Of a DNA stretch of 9,513 bases, positions 1-5,251 are shown one piece after another. Location: assembly GCA_003157575.1 (NCBI GenBank), contig PMKA01000105.1, forward strand, positions 1-9,513, given 5' to 3'. Each line of letters starts with the position of its first letter. The stretch's first letter is position 1. Made by a program: the position numbers and the translations under genes. Source of the DNA: Opitutia bacterium. Lineage in GTDB: Bacteria; Verrucomicrobiota; Verrucomicrobiia; Opitutales; Opitutaceae. The notes below the pieces were generated by a model. It worked only from the letters and a program-made list of their open reading frames with translations. It was not told where the DNA came from and did no database searches.

Positions 1-92
1 AGCGACCATGCAGAAGCATCCTGGGAAGCGGCGCCCAATATGTGCGCCGGCTCCGTTTGCGAGGCGGCGTACGCGAGATCTCAGTACGTTTC

Positions 93-166
93 TGTCGAGA
101 ATTCACACATGACCCCGTCGGATCACCTTGTCGAGAATTCACACATGACCCCGTCGGATCACCTTG
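93..166. repeat. 36-bp tandem direct repeat, two copies
   Basis: Two identical head-to-tail 36-bp copies occupy 94-129 and 130-165, and the match extends one base on each side. Each copy contains an EcoRI-type GAATTC and the core TTCACACATGACCCC. The period is a multiple of three, so the frame open from the window edge to 264 passes through both copies and would repeat the peptide VENSHMTPSDHL. A TGTC...TTCACAC-TGACCCC pattern, repeated near an end, recalls the multi-copy terminal repeats of IS21-family elements. No transposase, opposite inverted repeat or target duplication is visible, so that link is inference from memory. The duplication itself is certain. Confidence 0.9.
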
Positions 167-172
167 GGCCGG

Positions 173-337
173 GATTTCAACTCCGCCGCCGACGAGTATG
201 CGCCATCCCTGTCGCCCGATGGCCGGTTCCTCTTCTTTACCCGGCACGATGGAAGACGGGGTGAGCTCTTTTGGGTGCGCACTTCCGCGCTCGAACGATT
301 CCGCGTCCAATCCAGACCCAGCGCGCCTTCTGCTTGA
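173..337 (+). pseudogene. C-terminal remnant of a PD40 (WD40-like beta-propeller) protein
   Basis: The frame encodes 54 residues beginning DFNSAADEYAPSLSPDGRF and ending at TGA 335-337. The SPDGRFLFFTRHDG block followed by ELFWVRTSALERFR is the hallmark of a PD40 blade (TolB-like propellers and related periplasmic proteins), where xxSPDGKYLFFxS..., then a polar residue and YWV, closes the protein. The frame is blocked upstream by a TGA at 146-148, inside the tandem repeat. No start codon or ribosome site fits, and no further propeller blade is visible to the left. I read it as a gene end cut off by the rearrangement that left the repeat. Its parent function cannot be known. The plus-strand reading is preferred over the overlapping minus-strand frame because only this one shows a family motif. 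Confidence 0.6.
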
Positions 338-434
338 GTCCGAAGAGAACTCATCGTCCCTCCGCTTCTCCGATCACCCCAATCCCGTACTCACACGCCG
401 AACCGTTCGCGGAAACGCCTGGCCGGCCGGCGGC
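338..434. other. Non-coding spacer between two gene remnants
   Basis: Nothing recognisable lies here. Reading frames on both strands give low-complexity arginine- and serine-rich peptides without family motifs. A short GGCCGGCCGG run occurs at 421-430. With its neighbours it makes up a stretch of about 650 bases without an intact gene. Confidence 0.5.
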
Positions 435-634
435 TCATCGTAAAGGGCTGTGCAGGTGCTGGAGGAAGACCTGATAAGAGCTGTTGAACCGCGGTTCATG
501 CAGGCTTTCCAGGACCTTTACCGCCTCTTTCACCGTTCCTGCTTCGCCCACCACCTCGATTTCGGGGTGGCTCTGGGGTAGGATTCTGCCGTGCCGCAAC
601 CTCGCGCGAAGGCTGGCGCACCGCCCTCCAGTCA
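435..634 (-). pseudogene. Remnant resembling a response-regulator receiver domain
   Basis: Read on the minus strand, the frame ending at TGA (437-435) contains SHPEIEVVGEAGTVKEAVKV (about 569-510), preceded by LRARLRHGRILPQ. This matches the first helix to second helix segment of REC domains, where (A)RxxLRxLLxxHPEIEVVGEAxxxxEAvxxl follows the acidic VDDE pair. The VDDE start is missing because a stop precedes the frame near 637. After VLESL the sequence leaves the family: the phospho-acceptor aspartate strand and the output domain are absent, and a short unrelated tail ends the frame. Hence a broken fragment, perhaps once part of a LytTR- or NarL-type regulator. A real small protein starting at TTG 599 is less likely. 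Confidence 0.45.
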
Positions 635-659
635 GTGCGTCACCTCACACCGCGGGGGC

Positions 660-1286
660 TCATCTGACGGTGAACTGCCAGGTCTTCGACGTCCGGCCGC
701 CGCACAGCGTGATGGTGTACCGGCCCGGAGCAAGGCCCTGGGCCGGGATGCGCAAGAGAACAGTCGTTTCCTTCCAGCGCGCGAGCAGCTGGCCGCCCAG
801 CCTGGGGAAGTCGGGCAGGAGAAAGATCTGCGACCCCTTGCGAAGCATCCTCACGTCGTCGATCTGGGTTTTGTAGTCGGGTTGCGCGCACGTGAACTGC
901 AGCGCGTAGGTTTCGCCCGAGGCGACCTCGCCCGGAGCATTCACGTTTGCGATGACCGCGGGCAGCGCCGGCTTCGGTGCAAGCGCGCCGTCGAGCTCCG
1001 CCGGCAGGCCTCCGGGCGCCCCGCTGATGTCGTCCGCGGCCGGGGCGAACCGGGACGCCGGCAGGATCTCGGCGGGACGCTCGGTCTCGACCGCAACGCG
1101 CTCGTAGCCGAGGTCGATCAGGCGCTGTGTGGCGGCCCGCTCGCCGAGGTCGTGGTACGGCTCGAAGGGCTTCGCGTGTTTCCCGAAGTGGAGGCGCAGA
1201 AAAGTGTACGCGACGATGAAGACCACGATCGCCACCACGACCCAGCGCAGCGGCAGGGTCTGGGTTGGCGGACGCGGTGGAGGCAT
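660..1286 (-). CDS. Membrane-anchored protein of unknown function with a beta-rich C-terminal domain
   Basis: I do not recognise the family. The start chosen is ATG 1286-1284 (208 aa). The same frame runs on to 1406, but that extension is a Cys/Pro/Arg-rich sequence that does not look like protein, while residue 1 onward gives a clean topology. A short Pro-rich cytoplasmic N-terminus is followed by one transmembrane segment at about 13-31 (LRWVVVAIVVFIVAYTFLRL), a charged juxtamembrane stretch with PYHDLGERAATQRLIDLGYE at 43-62, an Ala/Pro-rich linker at 72-110, and a beta-rich C-terminal domain at about 112-208. That domain has alternating hydrophobic strands and ends GRYTITLCGG...WQFTVR, as in small Ig-like folds. 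Cys133 and Cys195 could form a disulfide if the domain is outside the cytoplasm. No good Shine-Dalgarno precedes the start. It is divergent from proS across a 198-bp gap. A real gene is likely because the frame is long and its topology coherent; the function is open. Confidence 0.65.
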   Translation of the reverse strand: MPPPRPPTQTLPLRWVVVAIVVFIVAYTFLRLHFGKHAKPFEPYHDLGERAATQRLIDLGYERVAVETERPAEILPASRFAPAADDISGAPGGLPAELDGALAPKPALPAVIANVNAPGEVASGETYALQFTCAQPDYKTQIDDVRMLRKGSQIFLLPDFPRLGGQLLARWKETTVLLRIPAQGLAPGRYTITLCGGRTSKTWQFTVR

Positions 1287-1484
1287 GGAGCGAGTGTTAT
1301 GCGGCCGCGGGGCGGGCAGCCATAACAATTTCGATGGCGTGCCGGGCCGTTGCCTGCCGGCGGCGCAAGGCTGCCCCTCGCGGCACGGGCAGTCTGACCA
1401 TGCCACACTTGCGCATCCAGGAGCCGGCGGCGCCGCAATTCAATTTGCCTACTCCTGCCGCGGCTGTTCTCTTACGGGCGATTC

Positions 1485-3257
1485 ATGAAGCTCTGGTCCC
1501 AGTATTTCATTCCCACCCTCAAGGAAAGCCCGGCGGACGCCGAGATCGTTTCGCACAAGCTGCTGTTGCGCGCCGGCCTCGTTCGCAAATTGAGCGGCGG
1601 GCTCTACACCTATCTGCCGCTGGGCCTGCGCTCGCTGCAAAAGATCACGCAGCTTTGCCGCGAGGAGATGGACGCGGCGGGCGCGATCGAGCTGTGGATG
1701 CCGCACCTGCATCCGGCCGAATTCTGGCAGGCCGGGCCGCGCTGGGCCGCTGCCCGCGAGATCATGTACCGCGCGGACAACGCAGGGGACGGACGCCGGG
1801 CGCCGCGCGAGCCCGAGTTCGTGCTCGGCCCCACGCACGAGGAGATCATCACCCCGCTCGTGAAGACGGAGATCACCAGCTATCGCGACCTCCCGAAGAA
1901 CTTCTACCAGATCGGCACGAAATTCCGGAATGAGATCCGCCCGCGGTACGGCCTGATGCGCGCGCGGGAGTTCGTGATGAAGGATGCGTATTCGTTCGAT
2001 GTCGACGATGAGGCGGCGATCCGCAGCTACCTCGCAATGAAGGCGGCCTACGCGAGGTTCTTTGCGCGCTGCGGCCTGAAGACGATCTCAGTCGAGGCGG
2101 ACACCGGGGTGATGGGCGGCAGCTTTTCCCACGAATTCATGGTCCCGGCGGAGGTCGGCGACGACGTCGTCGTCTATTGCGAGGAGAGCGGCTATGCCGC
2201 CAACCGCGAAAAGGCGTCGAGCGGGCTCGTGCCCGCGGACCTCGTGGACGCGGCGCCCGCGGGGGCGCTCGAGGAATTCCCGACTCCGGGCGTCGTCACG
2301 ATCGCCGCGCTGGCCGCGCCGCCCTTCGGCGTGGCTGCGGGGCTGCAGTTCAAGACGCTGCTTTACATGGGCGATGGGAAGCTGTTCGCCGTCATCGTCC
2401 GCGGCGGGGACGAGCTAGAGGAGGCCAAGCTTGGCGCCCTCGGGTTCACGCTCTGGCGTCCCGCGACTCCGGAGGAGATCGAACCCGTCATGGGGGCGAA
2501 GCCCGGGAGCCTGGGCGCGGTGCGCGGCACGATCAGGAACCCGGATGCGCTTGCCGGCGTCTTTGCCGACAATGCGGTGCGGCTGATCGGCAACGGCGTG
2601 ACTGGCGCGAACCGGGACGGATTCCATCTGCGCAACGTCAATGTGGCGCGCGACCTTGCGATCACCCGCTTCGGCGATTTCCGGCGCGTGCGCGAAGGCG
2701 AGCAGTGTCCAAAATCGGGGCATCCGCTCAAGATCCGCCGCGCAATCGAGGTGGGCCACGTCTTCAAGCTGGGGACGAAGTACAGCGAGAAATTTGGCGC
2801 CGTCTACACCGACGCGCAGAAACAGAGCAGGCTGATGATCATGGGCTGTTATGGCATCGGCATCAGCCGCTCCCTGCAGGCTGTGATCGAACAGTGCCAT
2901 GATGCGGACGGCGTTGTCTGGCCGTGGAACGTGGCCCCGTTCCAGGTGCTCATCGTGCTGCTCGATCCGCAGATGCCGGAAGCCGCCGAACTCGGCAGGA
3001 AGCTCGCCGCGGCGGCCGAGGCTGCGGGGGCGGACGTGCTTGTGGACGACCGGGCCGAGCGCCCTGGAGTGAAATTCAAGGATGCGGACCTGATCGGCCT
3101 GCCCCTGAGGATCACGATCGGCGGACGCGGATTGAAGGAAGGCGTGATCGAGATGAAATGGCGCACGGAAAAGGACGTGGCAAAGGTGCCGCTCGCCGAG
3201 GCGGAGGAGCGGGTGCGGTCGGCGGTGGCCGCCGCGCGGCAGGCGGCGAACGTATGA
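1485..3257 (+). CDS. proS: Prolyl-tRNA synthetase (bacterial type with editing insertion)
   Basis: This class II aminoacyl-tRNA synthetase charges tRNA-Pro with proline, using ATP, in the cytoplasm. The protein has 590 residues, close to the usual 565-590. Visible landmarks are the N-terminal substrate region (SGGLYTYLPLGLRSLQKI, 37-54), LGPTHEE at 114-120, motif 2 with KFRNEIRPRYGLMRAREF at 146-163, and motif 3 MGCYGIGISR at 453-462. An INS editing domain at about 225-405 is intact, with KTLLY (Lys290, matching the editing lysine of E. coli) and DGFHLRNVNVARD (His381, matching the editing histidine). The anticodon-binding domain fills about 484-590, with WPWNVAPFQVLIVLLD at its start and DDRAERPGVKFKDADLIGLP at 521-540. 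It should therefore clear mischarged Ala-tRNA-Pro in cis. The ATG at 1485 begins the usual MKxSxxFIPTLKE sequence; only a weak GGGCG precedes it. Its stop overlaps the clpS start by 4 bp (ATGA), so it heads a translationally coupled operon. Confidence 0.97.
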   Translation: MKLWSQYFIPTLKESPADAEIVSHKLLLRAGLVRKLSGGLYTYLPLGLRSLQKITQLCREEMDAAGAIELWMPHLHPAEFWQAGPRWAAAREIMYRADNAGDGRRAPREPEFVLGPTHEEIITPLVKTEITSYRDLPKNFYQIGTKFRNEIRPRYGLMRAREFVMKDAYSFDVDDEAAIRSYLAMKAAYARFFARCGLKTISVEADTGVMGGSFSHEFMVPAEVGDDVVVYCEESGYAANREKASSGLVPADLVDAAPAGALEEFPTPGVVTIAALAAPPFGVAAGLQFKTLLYMGDGKLFAVIVRGGDELEEAKLGALGFTLWRPATPEEIEPVMGAKPGSLGAVRGTIRNPDALAGVFADNAVRLIGNGVTGANRDGFHLRNVNVARDLAITRFGDFRRVREGEQCPKSGHPLKIRRAIEVGHVFKLGTKYSEKFGAVYTDAQKQSRLMIMGCYGIGISRSLQAVIEQCHDADGVVWPWNVAPFQVLIVLLDPQMPEAAELGRKLAAAAEAAGADVLVDDRAERPGVKFKDADLIGLPLRITIGGRGLKEGVIEMKWRTEKDVAKVPLAEAEERVRSAVAAARQAANV

Positions 3258-3559
3258 TCGCCTCCTCGGCCAGGACGGATGTTGCCCCCGCCCAGCGGAC
3301 GGAGACCGAACTGGCCCTCGCCGGCCTCTGGCGGGTCGTTGTGTTGAATGATCCTGTGAACCTCATGTCTTACGTCGTCCTCGTCTTCCGCAAGGTGTTC
3401 GGCTTTGGCGAGGTCACGGCGCGACGCCACATGCTCGAAGTCCATGAACAGGGCCGCTCGGTGGTGTGGTCCGGCCTTCGCGAAAAGGCGGAGGCCTACG
3501 TCTTCACGTTGCAACAATGGCACCTGACGGCCATTCTTGAGCCGGATGAAACGCGTTGA
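3254..3559 (+). CDS. clpS: ATP-dependent Clp protease adaptor ClpS
   Basis: ClpS binds proteins with destabilising N-terminal residues (Leu, Phe, Tyr, Trp) and hands them to the ClpA or ClpC unfoldase. The 101-residue product has a disordered N-terminal tail (1-24), needed in the family for delivery, and then the core fold. The N-degron pocket is visible: LNDPVNLMSYV at 31-41 supplies the Asn32-Asp33 pair and the gatekeeper Met38, and LEVHEQGRSVV at 61-71 supplies the conserved histidine (His64, equivalent to E. coli His66). The NDPVNLMSYV form is the one seen in actinobacterial and similar ClpS proteins, not the NDDYTPMEFV of E. coli. The start overlaps the proS stop (ATGA), and the gene's end overlaps the next start by 14 bp. 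No clpA or clpC lies in the window, so the partner is encoded elsewhere. Confidence 0.95.
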   Translation: MIASSARTDVAPAQRTETELALAGLWRVVVLNDPVNLMSYVVLVFRKVFGFGEVTARRHMLEVHEQGRSVVWSGLREKAEAYVFTLQQWHLTAILEPDETR

Positions 3560-4007
3560 GGTCAAACTGGGTCTGCCGGTCGTGGCGCCGCTGCTTGATG
3601 TGATCAAGCGGACGGTCGACGATCTCAACGGCCATCTCGCCGTCCCGCAGTCGCTGCAGGATCTCGACGAGGAGCTGGGTGCGGCGTGGAAGGGCGAGCT
3701 GCTCGACGGGCAGAACAAGGACTGCCGCCGGTTTCTGGCGCTTTTTGACAGCGAGTTCTTCGTCAGCGGGATGGTCGTCTTCGATGACGACAACGCCGAG
3801 TCGGTCCTGCGCGCGTGCGCCGCGATCCGTCTCCGGCTGCGGCAGCGCGACCTGGAGGGGCTGCCGGACGACGTTCTCGAAGGCGCCGGGGTGGACGTCG
3901 CGAAACTCGACGAGGCCGGCCAGAAGTCCTACATGTGCTACGTTTTTCTTGCGACGCTGCAGGAGCTGATCATCCAGCACCTCGACGCCGCGATCCTGGA
4001 GGGGTGA
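3546..4007 (+). CDS. ClpS-linked helical protein, possibly DUF2017-like
   Basis: The product has 153 residues from ATG 3546; a TTG three codons upstream is possible. It begins inside clpS with a 14-bp overlap, which argues for translational coupling and a shared job. The sequence is acidic and predicted mostly helical: PVVAPLLDVIKRTVDDLNGH at 11-30, a Trp-containing loop (AAWKGELLDGQNKDC) near 46-60, then FDDDNAESVLRACAAIRLRL at 79-98 and a C-terminal helix YMCYVFLATLQELIIQHLDA at 129-148. There is no signal peptide, membrane segment or catalytic motif. In Actinobacteria clpS is followed by a gene of the DUF2017 family of similar size and helical make-up, with an acidic patch then (E)FRxLxxxxLRxxK near its middle; the FDDDNAESVLRACAAIRLRLRQ block is reminiscent. 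Homology is therefore proposed from position and character, not shown by a strong motif. The function is unknown. Confidence 0.85.
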   Translation: MKRVEVKLGLPVVAPLLDVIKRTVDDLNGHLAVPQSLQDLDEELGAAWKGELLDGQNKDCRRFLALFDSEFFVSGMVVFDDDNAESVLRACAAIRLRLRQRDLEGLPDDVLEGAGVDVAKLDEAGQKSYMCYVFLATLQELIIQHLDAAILEG

Positions 4008-4017
4008 TGCGCTGATC

Positions 4018-4521
4018 ATGCCCCGCGTCCAATGCAGCTACTGCGGACTTCCGTTCAACGTCCGCCAGGTCGAGCCGGGGCGCCCGTATTACTGTTGTTC
4101 GGGCTGTGCGCTGCTGAGCCGCCTGCCGCAGCCGGGAGCCGGCGGCGAATTTCCCGTGACGCCCGCGCTCGTTGTCGCACTTTGCGCCGGCATCGCATTC
4201 TTCAACCAGGTGTTGTTCTGGACGCTGGGGATCGCGATGGCCCGCGATCAGCGCGCGGAACAGGCGCTGTTGTTCGCGCAGGTGTCGGCAGGACTGGGGG
4301 TGGCGGTGTGGCTGACCCTCGTGGTGACGATGGCCCGCGCGGCCTCCCGCAGCTGGACGGATGCTGCTGCTGCGGTTGTCACGCTCGCGGGTTTGGTGGG
4401 CGCCGGATTGGCGCGCCGGCCGGCGGGATGGGCCGTCCTTGTCAACGCCGCACTGGCGTTGTGGCTGGCGCGAGGCTGGGGCAAACAAAGATTCGCACGG
4501 AAAAAGTCGCTTACCATTTGA
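4018..4521 (+). CDS. Four-helix membrane protein with N-terminal Cys-rich metal-binding module
   Basis: The N-terminal 32 residues carry CSYCGLPFNV at 6-15 and YYCCSGCALL at 24-33, giving cysteines at 6, 9, 26, 27 and 30. This CxxCG(L)P...(F/Y)CCxGC pattern is that of the metal-binding module at the front of CcoI/FixI-type copper P-type ATPases (PF12156). Here the ATPase is absent: four hydrophobic segments follow at about 47-74, 85-106, 114-131 and 136-152, and a basic tail GWGKQRFARKK ends the 167-residue chain. A cytoplasmic cysteine cluster on an integral inner-membrane protein suggests metal binding or a structural zinc, but no reaction can be named. The gene lies 10 nt after the ClpS-linked gene, with GGAGGGG at 3998-4004, 13 nt before the ATG, and is last in the proS operon. 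Its stop lies within the -35 box of the following RNA gene. Confidence 0.85.
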   Translation: MPRVQCSYCGLPFNVRQVEPGRPYYCCSGCALLSRLPQPGAGGEFPVTPALVVALCAGIAFFNQVLFWTLGIAMARDQRAEQALLFAQVSAGLGVAVWLTLVVTMARAASRSWTDAAAAVVTLAGLVGAGLARRPAGWAVLVNAALALWLARGWGKQRFARKKSLTI

Positions 4522-4545
4522 CCGCAGGCGCGGGCCATCTACCGT
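4518..4545 (+). promoter_or_regulatory. Sigma70-type promoter of the 6S RNA gene
   Basis: TTGACC at 4518-4523 and TACCGT at 4540-4545 are separated by 16 bp. The -35 box overlaps the stop codon of the upstream gene. Initiation 7 nt after the -10 box falls at 4552, exactly the first paired base of the predicted closing stem of the RNA. That agreement is the main support. Confidence 0.6.
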
Positions 4546-4551
4546 CTGTCC

Positions 4552-4739
4552 CGACACCCTGCAGTGTTCGAGGTGCTTCGATAACCGCTCTTTGCCTTTG
4601 AGAAATTCCGGGAGCCAAACCACGGTGACAGCTGCTAGGCCGTAAATCGGAAAGCAAAAACCACCAGGAGGCGCCCACCTTAGCTTAAAAAGGACATGAG
4701 CCTTTGAGCATACGGCACAGGCGGGGTGTTGCTTTTTTT
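4552..4739 (+). ncRNA. ssrS: 6S RNA
   Basis: 6S RNA mimics an open promoter and sequesters the sigma70-type RNA polymerase holoenzyme in stationary phase. Pairings found by hand: a closing stem 4552-4562 with 4721-4731 (11 bp, two G-U); GUG 4564-4566 with CAC 4716-4718; GUGCUU 4573-4578 with GAGCAU 4706-4711; an asymmetric central bubble; a small hairpin in its 3' strand, CCUU 4678-4681 with AAGG 4690-4693; and an apical arm starting GGGAGCC 4610-4616 with GGCGCCC 4670-4676 (one A.G mismatch), then GGUG 4624-4627 with CACC 4662-4665. This is the 6S architecture, and about 185 nt is the family length. Shared primary sequence with E. coli 6S includes GUUCG just after the 5' closing stem and CACCUU...AAGG in the 3' bubble hairpin. 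A promoter sits at the right distance and seven Ts end the gene. No frame here encodes a plausible protein. A different structured RNA is the only real alternative. Confidence 0.83.
4721..4739 (+). terminator. 3' end of 6S RNA: closing-stem strand plus T7 tract
   Basis: GCGGGGTGTTG (4721-4731), the 3' strand of the 6S closing stem, is followed by C and seven Ts (4733-4739). The GC-rich long-range stem directly before the T run can serve as an intrinsic terminator or a 3' processing boundary. There is no separate local hairpin. Confidence 0.55.
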
Positions 4740-4766
4740 GCGGTGGCGCCGGTCATCCGCTATGGT
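4738..4766 (+). promoter_or_regulatory. Promoter of the small membrane protein gene
   Basis: TTGCGG at 4738-4743 and TATGGT at 4761-4766 are 17 bp apart. The -35 box starts inside the T tract of the 6S gene, so the two units are packed without spare bases. Predicted initiation near 4773 leaves a leader of about 29 nt to ATG 4802 and rules out the TTG at 4766 as start. Confidence 0.5.
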
Positions 4767-4801
4767 TGAATGATCCCGGTCCTGACGGCCGGCCCACCAA
4801 T

Positions 4802-5146
4802 ATGAACGAAATCATTGCTTTGCATGTCCTGCATGTCGCCGCCGCGCTGGTTCTGATGGGGTACACGTTCTACGCGTTCGCCGCAGCGCCGGAGACGCGC
4901 AAAGCGGTGATGATCGGGACGGGCGTGGCGGCGCTGGTGATGCTGGCGACCGGCATTCGCATGTGGCAGGAGATCTACGGTTTCGCTCCGCACGGCTGGC
5001 TGATCGTGAAGATCGTCTGCTGGCTCGGTCTGTCCGCGCTCGCCGGGATCGGCTACCGCCGGCGCAAGGCCGCGGGATTGCTCGCCGCGGTGGCGATCAT
5101 CCTCGCAGTGACAGCGGTTGTGATGGTGTACGTGAGACCGTTCTAG
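4802..5146 (+). CDS. Small four-helix inner-membrane protein (SirB-like character)
   Basis: The product has 114 residues from ATG 4802. The frame opens further upstream at TTG 4766, but that codon lies in the proposed -10 box and the extra residues are polar and unlike a membrane protein start. Four hydrophobic segments fill almost the whole chain: about 4-26 (with the HVLHVAAALVLMGYTFY stretch), 36-54, 65-84 and 92-112, separated by short charged loops (APETRK, RMWQEIYGFAP, RRRKA). The N-terminal LHVLH and the GWLIVKI start of helix 3 recall SirB and related small four-helix proteins, some of which bind haem or partner with redox enzymes, but the match is weak and no function is claimed. No strong Shine-Dalgarno is visible before the ATG. 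It is convergent with purT. Confidence 0.75.
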   Translation: MNEIIALHVLHVAAALVLMGYTFYAFAAAPETRKAVMIGTGVAALVMLATGIRMWQEIYGFAPHGWLIVKIVCWLGLSALAGIGYRRRKAAGLLAAVAIILAVTAVVMVYVRPF

Positions 5147-5209
5147 TTCGGGTTTCATGGCCTCGCGTCGCCATCAGCCAAAAGCGGTGACAGCGCACCG
5201 CCCTCCGGG

Positions 5210-5241
5210 ACGCGGTCCGCGTAAGGACGCCGCTGGCGGCG
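5210..5241. other. Two short perfect inverted repeats between convergent genes
   Basis: ACGCGG-T-CCGCGT (5210-5222) and CGCCGC-TG-GCGGCG (5228-5241) lie in the 105-bp gap between the membrane protein gene and purT. They could form GC-rich hairpins acting on both strands, but there is no T run on either side, so an intrinsic terminator is not shown. Confidence 0.35.
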
Positions 5242-5251
5242 GGTCGGCAGG

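Noticed and set aside
94..165. CRISPR array
   Set aside because: The two 36-bp copies abut directly with no spacers, and no cas gene is present.
591..1325. Long plus-strand frame (244 codons) over the anchored-protein gene
   Set aside because: It is Arg/Gly-rich, has no family motif or topology, and is the antisense shadow of the minus-strand frame with a clear membrane helix.
1287..1406. 40-residue extension of the anchored protein
   Set aside because: Cys/Pro/Arg-rich with no ribosome site; the shorter form gives a normal N-in membrane anchor.
1287..1484. Divergent promoters between the anchored-protein gene and proS
   Set aside because: Several TTG hexamers occur, but none has a suitable -10 box at 16-18 bp.
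2849..3793. Minus-strand frame of 314 codons across proS, clpS and the next gene
   Set aside because: Ser/Arg-rich shadow that crosses three coupled genes on the other strand.
4766..4801. TTG start giving a 126-residue form of the small membrane protein
   Set aside because: The codon lies in the likely -10 box, and the added residues are polar and Pro/Gly-rich.
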